Shown: piece after piece, positions 1-8,045 of the stretch | How positions within the stretch are numbered: position 1 is the first letter of the stretch | How the letters are laid out: each line of letters starts with the position of its first letter | Source of the DNA: Dehalococcoidia bacterium UBA5629 | GTDB lineage: Bacteria; Chloroflexota; Dehalococcoidia; GIF9; UBA5629 | Assembly: GCA_002421445.1 (NCBI GenBank) | Contig: DIKB01000084.1 | Span: 1-24,735 of the forward strand | Direction of reading: 5' to 3' | DNA length: 24,735 bases | Translations under genes and position numbers: made by a program | Notes under the pieces: model-generated | The model's input: only the letters and a program-made list of their open reading frames with translations | What the model was told of the DNA's origin: nothing | Database searches by the model: none

Positions 1-2
1 AA

Positions 3-362
3 GATTGCAGCACGGCAACAGTATCTACCTGCTCCGATTGCGGCAAAAATGGTTATGTCTGGGGCGTCAGCTCCTGCTTCGCCAACAAAAGCTGGGCTGC
101 CGATGATATCAGCACGAAACCGAGATTGGATAACAGTCATCCCAATCATCGCGGCTGTGCCGCATGCGTCGCTACGGTCTCAGGTAAGGGCGAGCCCTGT
201 GGCAGCCTTTCCTGCGCCAATGGCCCGTGCGCTGCCTGTTCCGGTGGTGACTGGGGCGTCAGCGGCTGTGCTCATCCGCAGTGCGTCGGTGATAGCTGGT
301 GCTTCACTGATAACCTGGCAACTGCTAAGGGCGCCAACTGTGCATGCGTTGCAAAGAAATAA
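3..362 (+). CDS. Cysteine-rich protein, C-terminal part (5' end outside window)
   Basis: The frame is open from the window edge to a TAA just before a strong terminator, giving 119 residues with no start in view. It has 15 cysteines, including three CxxC pairs (CSDC and two CAAC), and two related blocks built on a WGVSxC motif (roughly residues 20-31 and 88-105). There is no CxxCH, so it is not a c-type haem protein. Codons look coding-like, with many third-position C or T, and the end fits the terminator, so I prefer it to the overlapping frame that starts at 49. The cysteines could bind metal or form disulfides in an exported protein. I do not recognise the family. Confidence 0.55.
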   Translation, partial: DCSTATVSTCSDCGKNGYVWGVSSCFANKSWAADDISTKPRLDNSHPNHRGCAACVATVSGKGEPCGSLSCANGPCAACSGGDWGVSGCAHPQCVGDSWCFTDNLATAKGANCACVAKK

Positions 363-396
363 ACTGATCTCTTAAACTCAGTTTAACCTAGACAGT

Positions 397-433
397 AAAG
401 GCCGCAGCAAAATTGCTGCGGCCTTTTTGTTTT
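397..433 (+). terminator. Intrinsic terminator after the cysteine-rich gene
   Basis: A perfect 14-bp inverted repeat (arms 397-410 and 413-426, starting AAAGGCCGCAGCAA) is followed by TTGTTTT on the plus strand. It lies 34 bases past the stop of the cysteine-rich gene. It also sits downstream of the converging minus-strand gene and could stop that one too, though the T tract on that side is only three bases. Confidence 0.88.
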
Positions 434-506
434 CAGCGTAAAAACAGCTTCACCGGCTTAAATCGAATCCCGACCATGCGCACCGCTTTATGTTACGAGA
501 AGTCTA

Positions 507-1604
507 TTAGCGGTAGTACCGTCCATCATCCCGGTGGTAAGGATAATAATAGTCAGTCTCTTTTGGCTTGCGTTGAGAAGATGCCAGCGCAACAATAAGT
601 AAGAGAAGAACGAATAATAGAAAAGCACCGGCGATAGCATAAAACCACGCCGTGATAAAATCCACCTCGATCCTGTACGGCCAGACCTTCCAATCGCTGG
701 CAGTGCCGTCAGTACTAACAGCTTTCACTCTCCAGTAATATGTCCCGGTCTCCAGATTAAAAGCAGCACTCGTGCCGGTGATACCCGAAGCAACAAGAGC
801 CGGTTTCGCTATAAAATTAGGATCCGATGAAACCTCAACAGTCGAAGTGAGATTGCTCAGTCCTGACGTCTCCTGCCAGGTAAATGTGTATGCCTTGCTG
901 CCAAACTGACCTAGCTCCTGTCCCTTTGCTGAAATGGGATATGGGCGCGGCGCAATTTTGGCAGGAGCTGCCGGTGGCGTCACAGGAGGAGTGATAACCG
1001 CTGGCGTTGTAGGCGGAGGATTTTGAACAGGAGGAGTCGCAGGTTCCGGATTAGGAACGCTGGACCCTGTCGGGCTTGTCACAATAAAACGAGCCGCAGA
1101 TTCATCGCTGAAACGTGAACTGACAGCGCCGATAGTATATTCACCGGGATCAGTGCCTGCTGGGATAGTAAAAGGGGTACTGAAACTGCCAACCGAGTTC
1201 GTGCTGTAACTTACATCAGTTGAACTGTTGTTAAAGACAATTCTACCGGAATCGCTGGACGGGAACCCTGATCCCATAAGCGTCACCACTGCTCCCGGCG
1301 CCGCCTGCAGCGGAATAACTGTGATACCCGCCTTTACCAAAAACGAGGTATCGAACGTCTGTCCCGCAGAAACACGGAGAAACCTGACATAGTGATAGCT
1401 GTTTTTGGACTCAGGAATCGTGAATGCTACAGTCAGACTGTGGCTTCCCGCTGGCACAGAACCCTCTGCCAGCGTTAGCATCTGACCGGCAGTGAACGAT
1501 CCATTATCGCTCCATATAACCCGGTAATCGCCGTCAACATAATCCGTACCACCGTTGATGAACAGGGTGGTATACGTGCCGACTTTGCCCGCAGTTGGCG
1601 TCAA
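507..1604 (-). CDS. Membrane-anchored TIG/Fn3-like surface protein, signal peptide cut off by an in-frame TGA
   Basis: The open frame gives 365 residues from a TTG codon. Order: an Ig-like beta domain (1-85), a TIG/IPT-like domain (about 90-175, with the PGAVVTLMGSGF signature), a proline-rich linker (180-222), an Fn3-like domain with YYWRVKAV (225-315), one transmembrane helix (about 316-342), and a short Tyr/Arg-rich cytoplasmic tail. This layout indicates a protein exported through Sec and held by its C-terminal helix; its ligand is unknown. The TTG start is doubtful: it has no well-placed ribosome site and no signal peptide. The same frame, continued upstream through one TGA at 1629-1631, encodes a convincing signal peptide beginning at GTG 1715. 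The gene is therefore either a nonsense mutant, a sequencing error or a recoded gene. It lies 49 bases downstream of uvrD with its own promoter. Confidence 0.75.
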   Translation of the reverse strand: MTPTAGKVGTYTTLFINGGTDYVDGDYRVIWSDNGSFTAGQMLTLAEGSVPAGSHSLTVAFTIPESKNSYHYVRFLRVSAGQTFDTSFLVKAGITVIPLQAAPGAVVTLMGSGFPSSDSGRIVFNNSSTDVSYSTNSVGSFSTPFTIPAGTDPGEYTIGAVSSRFSDESAARFIVTSPTGSSVPNPEPATPPVQNPPPTTPAVITPPVTPPAAPAKIAPRPYPISAKGQELGQFGSKAYTFTWQETSGLSNLTSTVEVSSDPNFIAKPALVASGITGTSAAFNLETGTYYWRVKAVSTDGTASDWKVWPYRIEVDFITAWFYAIAGAFLLFVLLLLIVALASSQRKPKETDYYYPYHRDDGRYYR

Positions 1605-1628
1605 ACTGACACCACAACCAGCGGCTGA

Positions 1629-1715
1629 TCAGCCTCCTGCCAATACCGGCGATGGAACCAGCATTGAAGCCATCACTAACGACAAAATTAAAGCTATAGT
1701 ATTACATACTCTCAC
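1629..1715 (-). other. Signal-peptide coding segment ending in in-frame TGA
   Basis: From GTG at 1715-1713, 28 codons read MRVCNTIALILSLVMAS, then MLVPSPVLAGG, and then TGA at 1631-1629. This has a basic N-terminus, a hydrophobic core and a P-x-LA-G cleavage region, all typical of a Sec signal peptide. Reading on in the same frame gives SAAGCGVSL and then the TIG/Fn3-like protein. One base change (GGA or CGA to TGA) would explain the stop. The TGA is inside a 12-bp palindrome, GGCTGATCAGCC (1623-1634). Confidence 0.7.
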
Positions 1716-1723
1716 ACTATAGT

Positions 1724-1751
1724 TTTATAGGACAATGGCTTGCTTTGTCAA
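1724..1751 (-). promoter_or_regulatory. Sigma-70-type promoter for the TIG/Fn3-like protein
   Basis: On the minus strand, TTGACA (1751-1746) and TATAAA (1729-1724) are separated by 16 bases. The box pair lies in the gap after the uvrD stop codon. The expected transcription start, about seven bases past the -10, falls on or within a few bases of the GTG at 1715, implying a leaderless or nearly leaderless mRNA. Confidence 0.65.
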
Positions 1752-1764
1752 ATCTGGCCTTGTG

Positions 1765-3966
1765 TTACAGCTTCTGCAGAGGGGCAAGGCTGAGAAGAAG
1801 ACGCTTGGTTCCAGCGCCGGTAAAATTAATAGAAATTTCCTGATCGCCCCCGGCACGAGGAACACAATTTACTACCACGCCATCGCCAAAAGTGGCATGG
1901 CGGACAATGTCCCCCGGTGCCAGACTGATGGTCACCACGGGTTTTGACGGGAGAGAAGGCTGAGCCAATTTTCCGTATAATGAGGCCACCGGCGTGAAGT
2001 CGTCATCACGGTATTCCCGGTACTCAATCCGCTTTCCCTGTTCACGCAGTGTGATTAGCTCGCGAGGGATATCATCGAGGAAACGTGAAGGCGGATTTGC
2101 CCCGCTATTGCCAAACAGATTGCGGCGGAAAGCACGCACCAAATACACATGTTTCCTGGCCCTGGTAACGCCGACGTAACACAGACGGCGCTCCTCCTCA
2201 ATCTCTGCAGGATCAATCATCGCGCGCTGGTATGGAAGCAACCCCTCCTCCATACCCACAATAAACACTACAGGAAATTCAAGCCCTTTAGCCTGATGCA
2301 GCGTGGTCAAAACCGGAGCTTCGGTTTTCTCATCCATCTGATCGACATCGGAGATCAGGCTTATCTTCTCGAGAAACTGAGACAAACCCTCTTCGGGACG
2401 AAGCGTATCATATTCTGCAGCCACTGTACGAAGTTCCATAATATTTTCGTAGCGCTCTTCGCCGAGGTCCTCATTGAGAATATACTCGCGGTATCCCGAA
2501 CGTGACACGATCTCTGCAATAAGGGTGCTTGGTGATATCTCGCAGCTCTTTGCGATCAGATTATTAATTATCGTATAGAATGCCGTCAGAGCAACAGTGG
2601 CACGTGGTGCAATGTCCGGTCCATTTTTTTCCGCAACCGCTTTCAGCACAGTGAACAGGGGAATGTTCCGGGCGGTTGCCCAGGCAGAGAGATCGGTAAC
2701 GGTGCGAACCCCGATATTTCTTGCCGGGATATTAATGATACGCATCAAGCTTACATTGTCGTTCGGATTGTGGACGAGGCGCAGATAGGAAATGATATCC
2801 TTGATCTCACGTCTCTGGTAAAATCTGGTGCCGCCTACCAGACGGTACGGCACACCGTAACGCATGAATGCTTCCTCCAGTACGCGGGACTGAGCATTAA
2901 TGCGATACATAACCGCACACCCGCCCATCGGTATCGCCTCTTCTCTGGACAATCGATCAATCTCACTGAGAACAAACTGCGCCTCTTCCGCTTCATCGTA
3001 ACATTCAACAAGAGTAACCGGAGCACCCTCCTCATTCGTCGTCCAGAGTTTCTTTTCCTTACGCTGCTTGTTGGCGTGGATTATGCTTGAGGCTACATCG
3101 AGAATGACTCTGGTAGATCGATAATTCTGTTCGAGCATAACCACTTTCGCGTTAGCAAAGTCTTTTTCAAAGCTCAAAATATTGCGGATATCGGCAAAGC
3201 GCCATGAATAGATAGACTGATCGGGATCACCAACGACACAGATATTGCGGTATTTTCCAGCAAGCTGTTTTACCAGCGTATACTGGGTAACATTGGTATC
3301 CTGAAACTCATCAACCATGACATGGACATACCGGGACTGGTACTTCGTCAGAACTTCGTGATGCTCCTTAAACAGGAGCACCACGCGCATCAGCAGGTCG
3401 TCAAAATCGAGCGCATGACTCTGATGTAACAGATTCTGATACCGCTCATAGACGCGCCCGGTAATCTCATCGAAATAGCTCCGTGCCTGACTCTCATACT
3501 CTTTCGGAGTCAGAAGCTGGCTTTTCGCAGCTTTAATAGCAGATTGAACTGACTTTGGAACGTATTCCTTGGGGTCAAGATCGAGATCCTGCAGACATTG
3601 TTTAACGAGGCTTAACTGATCATCCTCATCATAGATCACGAAGTTGGCGTTAAGACCTATGGTCTGGCCGTCCTGACGCAGAATGCGGGCGCAGATAGCA
3701 TGAAAGGTACCCATCGTTAACGCTTCAGCCACCTTCTCTCCAATGAGGGCATCGAGCCTTTCCTTCATCTCCCTCGCTGCTTTATTGGTAAAGGTGACAG
3801 CCAGAATATTGCGAGGGCTGATGCCACATGTTTTGATCAAATAAGCAACACGGTGTGTGATAACTTTAGTTTTACCGCTACCGGGACCGGCAATAATGAG
3901 AAGAGGCCCTTTGACAGTTTCAACGGCTTCACGCTGCGCAGGATTAAGACCAGCGAGAATATCCAT
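1765..3966 (-). CDS. pcrA: ATP-dependent DNA helicase UvrD/PcrA (superfamily 1A)
   Basis: This 733-residue protein is a 3'-5' DNA helicase for nucleotide excision repair, mismatch repair and removal of blocked RNA polymerase or RecA. Motifs in order: Walker A AGPGSGKT (26-33), Walker B VDEFQD (218-223), VVGDPDQSIYSWRF, LEQNYRST, TLHQAKGLEFPVVF and YVGVTRAR. The third motif reads WRFAD where WRGAD is usual. The last 50 or so residues (HATFGDGVVV onward) form the Tudor-like domain by which PcrA-type helicases bind RNA polymerase, so the PcrA name fits. Length matches the family. The ATG at 3966 directly follows the TAA of the upstream lipoprotein gene, with no gap and no strong ribosome site, suggesting translational coupling. 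Confidence 0.96.
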   Translation of the reverse strand: MDILAGLNPAQREAVETVKGPLLIIAGPGSGKTKVITHRVAYLIKTCGISPRNILAVTFTNKAAREMKERLDALIGEKVAEALTMGTFHAICARILRQDGQTIGLNANFVIYDEDDQLSLVKQCLQDLDLDPKEYVPKSVQSAIKAAKSQLLTPKEYESQARSYFDEITGRVYERYQNLLHQSHALDFDDLLMRVVLLFKEHHEVLTKYQSRYVHVMVDEFQDTNVTQYTLVKQLAGKYRNICVVGDPDQSIYSWRFADIRNILSFEKDFANAKVVMLEQNYRSTRVILDVASSIIHANKQRKEKKLWTTNEEGAPVTLVECYDEAEEAQFVLSEIDRLSREEAIPMGGCAVMYRINAQSRVLEEAFMRYGVPYRLVGGTRFYQRREIKDIISYLRLVHNPNDNVSLMRIINIPARNIGVRTVTDLSAWATARNIPLFTVLKAVAEKNGPDIAPRATVALTAFYTIINNLIAKSCEISPSTLIAEIVSRSGYREYILNEDLGEERYENIMELRTVAAEYDTLRPEEGLSQFLEKISLISDVDQMDEKTEAPVLTTLHQAKGLEFPVVFIVGMEEGLLPYQRAMIDPAEIEEERRLCYVGVTRARKHVYLVRAFRRNLFGNSGANPPSRFLDDIPRELITLREQGKRIEYREYRDDDFTPVASLYGKLAQPSLPSKPVVTISLAPGDIVRHATFGDGVVVNCVPRAGGDQEISINFTGAGTKRLLLSLAPLQKL

Positions 3967-4323
3967 TTATTGCGTAACCTGATCCTGAGGCCACTGCATC
4001 TCAACCTGCTCGGTTTTCACACCTGTAAAAGAGATGCCTTCGGCACTCGTTACGACTGTAGCACCCGAAGGCAGCAGTTTGATTGTCGTTTTTCCATTGG
4101 CCTGACTTATCCTCACCTGATTTGCAGATACTTTGAGGACAACGTTTACTTTGGATGAGGGTAACCCTGTCACCGGTTTTCCTTCCATAGACACGGAACC
4201 CATACTGACATTTTCAAGATACACTGTGGCCCCACCTCTGGCTGCATCACAACCGAAAGCAGCAACCAGACCGATGAGAATTGAGAACATAAGTATAAAT
4301 CGAAATAACACCAGTTTCATCAT
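3967..4323 (-). CDS. Small probable lipoprotein, first gene of the uvrD operon
   Basis: The 118-residue product begins with two Met and a hydrophobic segment ending VAAFGC (cysteine at residue 25). This is a near-lipobox, with Phe at -2 rather than a small residue, so lipidation is likely but not certain. The rest is a small beta-rich domain rich in Val, Ser, Thr and Lys with no motif I recognise. The start at 4323 has a strong ribosome site AGGAGGAA at 4340-4333. The gene sits under a good promoter and its stop abuts the uvrD ATG, so the two are co-transcribed. A role in DNA repair is not implied by the sequence. Confidence 0.8.
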   Translation of the reverse strand: MMKLVLFRFILMFSILIGLVAAFGCDAARGGATVYLENVSMGSVSMEGKPVTGLPSSKVNVVLKVSANQVRISQANGKTTIKLLPSGATVVTSAEGISFTGVKTEQVEMQWPQDQVTQ

Positions 4324-4404
4324 TGTGCTTTATTCCTCCTGATAATAATCTCTTCAGCATCGCAGGCTGCATAGAGGGGCAACCACACGTATGAGACTGT
4401 CTAA

Positions 4405-4433
4405 ATTATAGCATTGTGCTTTGCGTCCATCAA
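4405..4433 (-). promoter_or_regulatory. Promoter for lipoprotein-uvrD operon
   Basis: On the minus strand, TTGATG (4433-4428), a 17-base spacer and a consensus TATAAT (4410-4405). The start point would be near 4398, giving a leader of about 75 bases that includes the AGGAGGAA ribosome site. Confidence 0.65.
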
Positions 4434-4497
4434 AGAAAGACAAATTCAGCGAATGGTTCTTTTAAGAAATGAAGTGAGTAAAGCAAACATGCACTAT

Positions 4498-4525
4498 TTG
4501 ATTGGCTACATGTTGATTGGCTACA
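4498..4525. repeat. Tandem 13-bp direct repeat upstream of TPR-gyrA
   Basis: TTGATTGGCTACA occurs at 4498-4510 and again at 4513-4525, a 15-bp period. It lies about 90 bases upstream of the TPR-gyrA -35 box and about 65 bases upstream of the uvrD-operon -35. It may be a regulator binding site or a local duplication. Confidence 0.6.
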
Positions 4526-4617
4526 GCTTGTTTTCTTAGTTAACCTGTTCTAAAATATGAAGTTATCATTTACAGAGATGTAGCTTTGAAAGGTGTTTTC
4601 CTGTCAATATTTCCGCG

Positions 4618-4654
4618 TTGACAAGGATGCCATTGTACTATCATAAACGGGGGA
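4618..4654 (+). promoter_or_regulatory. Promoter and ribosome site for TPR-gyrA operon
   Basis: Consensus TTGACA (4618-4623) is followed after 15 bases by TATCAT (4639-4644). The spacer is short, and a shifted -10 (TCATAA) would give 17. The run GGGGGA (4649-4654), six bases before the ATG at 4661, is the ribosome site. The untranslated leader is therefore very short. Confidence 0.5.
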
Positions 4655-4660
4655 CGTTGA

Positions 4661-5509
4661 ATGCCAGATCAACAGGAAGAATTAGCTCGACTTCAACGGC
4701 AGATGACTAAACAAGCAATTGACCTTGCCATGCAGAATCGATGGAAAGAGGCAATTGCTATTAATCAGAATGTTATTGAGAGCCTGCCAACAGATATCGA
4801 TGCCTATAACCGGCTGGGCAAAGCCTATATGGAGCTGGGTGAACTTAGTAAAGCTAAAGAGGCTTACCACAAAGCATTAGAACTCGCTCCAAATAATCCG
4901 ATTGCCCAGAAAAACCTGGATCGGATCGCCAAGCTACGCAAAGCGCGAGTCGCTTCCACCAATGAACGGAGCAAAGTTTCTCCCGATCTGTTTATCGCAG
5001 AAGTAAGGAAGGCTGGCGTTGTAGGGCTGGTCAATGTAGCTGCCGCTACTGTGCTGGCAAAGATGGCTGCAAGAGATCAAGTGTATCTGAAGATATCAGG
5101 GACCCAACTCTCAGTGGAAAACGCCGCTGGAGAATACCTGGGGCAGGTTGAATTGCCGCACGGTTTCAGGCTGGCGAAGTTGATGGAGGGGGGCAATGAA
5201 TATACGGCTGCCATTGTCAGCGTGGATGATAATAGCGTCAAAGTCATCATCCGTGAAACGTTCCAGCATCCGGATCAAGTGGGGCGCACATCCTTCCCGC
5301 CGAAGGCTCCCGCGGAAGGCTTTCATGCCCATGTAAGAGATTCGCTGCTCCGCAGCGACAGTGAAGAGGAATACATGGATGATATGGAGGAAATTGAGGA
5401 GGGTGGCGCTGATGACGGCGAGATAGTACCCGAAGGATTCAGCATTTATGAGGAGGGTGTGGCTGGAGACGCTGAGCCGCTGCACGAAGACCTGCTCGAA
5501 GAATCATAA
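4661..5509 (+). CDS. TPR protein with HIRAN-like domain, upstream of gyrA
   Basis: The 282-residue protein has no signal peptide or membrane segment. Residues about 13-90 hold two tetratricopeptide repeats (YNRLGKAYMELGELSKAKEAYHKALELAPNN is spread over 49-78). Residues about 105-210 form a compact domain with GEYLGQVELPHGFRLAKLMEGG, which resembles the HIRAN/strand-exchange-like fold; that is a pattern judgement only. The C-terminal 50 residues are strongly acidic. The ATG at 4661 is chosen for the GGGGGA site six bases upstream. gyrA follows after 20 bases, so the pair is an operon. A protein-binding, nucleoid-linked role is possible but not shown. Confidence 0.9.
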   Translation: MPDQQEELARLQRQMTKQAIDLAMQNRWKEAIAINQNVIESLPTDIDAYNRLGKAYMELGELSKAKEAYHKALELAPNNPIAQKNLDRIAKLRKARVASTNERSKVSPDLFIAEVRKAGVVGLVNVAAATVLAKMAARDQVYLKISGTQLSVENAAGEYLGQVELPHGFRLAKLMEGGNEYTAAIVSVDDNSVKVIIRETFQHPDQVGRTSFPPKAPAEGFHAHVRDSLLRSDSEEEYMDDMEEIEEGGADDGEIVPEGFSIYEEGVAGDAEPLHEDLLEES

Positions 5510-5529
5510 TCGTATTTAAGGAAAAGCAA

Positions 5530-7998
5530 GTGATAGAAGTAGGATTGATCAAACCAATAAGTATCGAAGAGGAGATGAAACGCTCCTATCTCGATTATGC
5601 CATGAGCGTTATCGTGTCGCGCGCTCTTCCTGACGCCCGCGATGGCCTTAAGCCAGTTCACCGCCGCATTCTATTTGGTATGGACGGATTGAACCTCCGC
5701 CATGATACGCCATACAAAAAGAGCGCCCGTATCGTCGGTGAGGTAATGGGTAAATACCATCCCCACGGCGATTCTGCCATTTACGACTCCATGGTGCGTA
5801 TGGCACAGGACTTCTCCATGCGTTACTGTCTTGTTGACGGCCAGGGTAACTTCGGCAGCATGGACGATGATCCCCCCGCAGCAATGCGGTATACGGAAGC
5901 CCGTCTTACTAAGATCGCGCAGGAAATGCTGCTTGATATTGACAAGGACACAGTAGACTTCGTCCCTAACTTCGACGAAAGCTTGAAAGAACCATCAGTA
6001 TTGCCCGCACGAATGCCTAATCTCCTGGCAAACGGTTCTTCAGGCATTGCAGTTGGTATGGCTACCAATATTCCTCCCCATAATCTCACTGAACTCTGCG
6101 ATGCTATCAACTATTTAATCGATCACCCTGAAGCCGACGCTGAAGAGTTGATGCGCTTCGTTAAAGGACCTGATTTTCCAACCGCGGGCGTTATCTGGGG
6201 ATATCAGGGTATCAGGGATGCCTACACGACAGGCCGAGGCAAGATCATTGTCCGCGCAAAGGTAGGCGAAGAAACCCTGAAGAGCGGACGTGTTCAGATT
6301 GTCGTTACGGAACTTCCGTACTTGACAAACAAAGCAGCGCTCGTAGAGAAAATCGCTGAGTTGGCTAAAAGCAAAAAGATTGAAGGCATCTCCGAGATCC
6401 GTGATGAGTCAGACAGACATGGCATGCGAATTGTCATCGAGCTTAAGAAAGATGCACAGCCGAAGAAAGTAATCAATAACCTGTATAAATACACCGTCAT
6501 GCAATCGGCGTTTTTCATCAATATGCTGGCTCTGGTTGATGGTCAGCCAAGGACATTAACGCTAAAAGAGGCATTGACCAGCTACGTCAATTTCCGCAAT
6601 GAAATCATTACACGACGCACGAAATTTGATCTCCAGAAAGCGAAGGATAGAGCGCATATCCTGGAAGGATTCAAGATCGCCCTTGATAATCTGGATGTGG
6701 TCATCTCCACAATCAGAAAATCGGACACTGCAGAAATAGCCCGCACCAACCTCATGAACTCATTCGGACTGTCACAGATACAGGCGCAGGCAATCCTCGA
6801 TATGCAATTACGCCGGCTGGCTAACCTTGAGCGCCAGAAAATCCTTGATGAATACGCTGAAGTGCTCAAGAATATTGCCTATCTGGAAGACCTGTTGGCA
6901 AACCCAAAAAAGATACTATCCCTCATCCAGCAAGATATTGCCGACCTCAAACAGAAATACGGGGATGATCGCCGCACTGAAATTCACGAAGAGGAAATTG
7001 GAGAATTCAGCGAGTCGGATCTCATCCCGCATCAAGAGGTGGTAATCACCCTGAGCGAACAGGGCTACGTCAAACGAATACCTTCAGAAACGTATAAAAG
7101 ACAGAAGCGCGGCGGGCGTGGTATCACCGGCATGACACCGCACGAAACAGATATGATGCGGCATGTGCTGGTAGCGGACACGCATGATTATATATTGTTG
7201 TTTACCAATCGCGGCAAGGTCTATCGGTTGCGCTGCTACGATATTCCGGCGGAATCGCGACAGGCAAAAGGCACTGCTGTAATAAATCTGGTACCTGTAG
7301 AACCGAAAGAACGTGTTACGGCATTGCTGCTGGCAAGAAAACCGGAGCCCGGTCTATTTATGATCATGGCAACATCTGCCGGCATCGTAAAAAAGACAAG
7401 CCTCGATCAATTTGCCAATGTCAGAAGCAACGGCCTGATTGCTATGAAGCTGCGGGATCGGGAGGAATTGATTTCAGCCGATGTGCTGAAAGATGATGAC
7501 AAGATTGTTCTTGTCACAAAGGATGGACAATCAATAAAATTCGCAGTGCAGGTACTACGCACAGCATCGAGGACAAGCGGAGGCGTCCGCGGCATCAGGC
7601 TTGAGAAAGGAGACGCAGCCATTGGCATGGGCGTTGCCACATCGAATATCAAATTGCTTACCGTGACCGAGAATGGATACGGCAAGTTCACCACCATCTC
7701 CAACTATCCTCTCCAGGGAAGAGGCGGCAAAGGGGTAAAGACACATAAAGTGAATGAGAAAACAGGTGACGTTATCGCCGCCTTGTTCGTCTCTGATTCC
7801 CATAATGTCATCATCGCTTCAGAAAAGGGTGTCGTTATCAGGATATCTGACGAGGACATCCCGCTTCGCGGACGGTCAACACAGGGTGTACATCTCAAAA
7901 AACTGGCAGAGGATGATAAAGTCATCTCCGTTGCACTATTGAGTGTAGAAATCACCGCCGATAATGAGAAGGAGTCTCCCGAGCTAAAACTTATTTAA
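5530..7998 (+). CDS. gyrA: DNA gyrase subunit A
   Basis: The 822-residue breakage-reunion subunit of the A2B2 gyrase introduces negative supercoils. The catalytic tyrosine is Tyr121 in AAMRYTEARL. The quinolone region HPHGDSAIYD (77-86) keeps Ser82 and Asp86, the residues matching E. coli Ser83 and Asp87, so no classical target-site resistance is visible. The C-terminal domain has the GyrA box QKRGGRG (525-531), which separates gyrase from topoisomerase IV, and a series of propeller blades after it. The start is GTG at 5530 with AAGGAA (5518-5523) six bases upstream. No gyrB is adjacent. Confidence 0.98.
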   Translation: MIEVGLIKPISIEEEMKRSYLDYAMSVIVSRALPDARDGLKPVHRRILFGMDGLNLRHDTPYKKSARIVGEVMGKYHPHGDSAIYDSMVRMAQDFSMRYCLVDGQGNFGSMDDDPPAAMRYTEARLTKIAQEMLLDIDKDTVDFVPNFDESLKEPSVLPARMPNLLANGSSGIAVGMATNIPPHNLTELCDAINYLIDHPEADAEELMRFVKGPDFPTAGVIWGYQGIRDAYTTGRGKIIVRAKVGEETLKSGRVQIVVTELPYLTNKAALVEKIAELAKSKKIEGISEIRDESDRHGMRIVIELKKDAQPKKVINNLYKYTVMQSAFFINMLALVDGQPRTLTLKEALTSYVNFRNEIITRRTKFDLQKAKDRAHILEGFKIALDNLDVVISTIRKSDTAEIARTNLMNSFGLSQIQAQAILDMQLRRLANLERQKILDEYAEVLKNIAYLEDLLANPKKILSLIQQDIADLKQKYGDDRRTEIHEEEIGEFSESDLIPHQEVVITLSEQGYVKRIPSETYKRQKRGGRGITGMTPHETDMMRHVLVADTHDYILLFTNRGKVYRLRCYDIPAESRQAKGTAVINLVPVEPKERVTALLLARKPEPGLFMIMATSAGIVKKTSLDQFANVRSNGLIAMKLRDREELISADVLKDDDKIVLVTKDGQSIKFAVQVLRTASRTSGGVRGIRLEKGDAAIGMGVATSNIKLLTVTENGYGKFTTISNYPLQGRGGKGVKTHKVNEKTGDVIAALFVSDSHNVIIASEKGVVIRISDEDIPLRGRSTQGVHLKKLAEDDKVISVALLSVEITADNEKESPELKLI

Positions 7999-8045
7999 CA
8001 AAGCATTTTTTCCCATTCACATCAAATGACTATTGCGAGCACATT

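Larger units (their letters stand above)
4324..4660. other. Intergenic region between divergent operons
   Basis: These 337 bases separate the lipoprotein-uvrD operon (-) from the TPR-gyrA operon (+). They hold one promoter for each direction and a 13-bp direct repeat at 4498-4525. The rest is AT-rich. I see no further reading frame, RNA gene or hairpin terminator. Confidence 0.7.

Noticed and set aside
49..375. Overlapping plus-strand frame of 108 codons
   Set aside because: Ala/Val/Ser-rich shadow of the cysteine-rich frame. It has no ribosome site, and the other frame ends more sensibly before the terminator.
361..384. Inverted repeat AAACTGA...TCAGTTT just before the terminator
   Set aside because: Seven AT-rich base pairs with a ten-base loop, overlapping the stop codon. 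It is likely chance beside the far stronger hairpin.
1629..1631. Selenocysteine at the TGA of the TIG/Fn3-like protein
   Set aside because: The site is next to a signal peptide cleavage point, not a redox motif, and no SECIS-like stem-loop is apparent just downstream. Nonsense mutation or sequence error is simpler.
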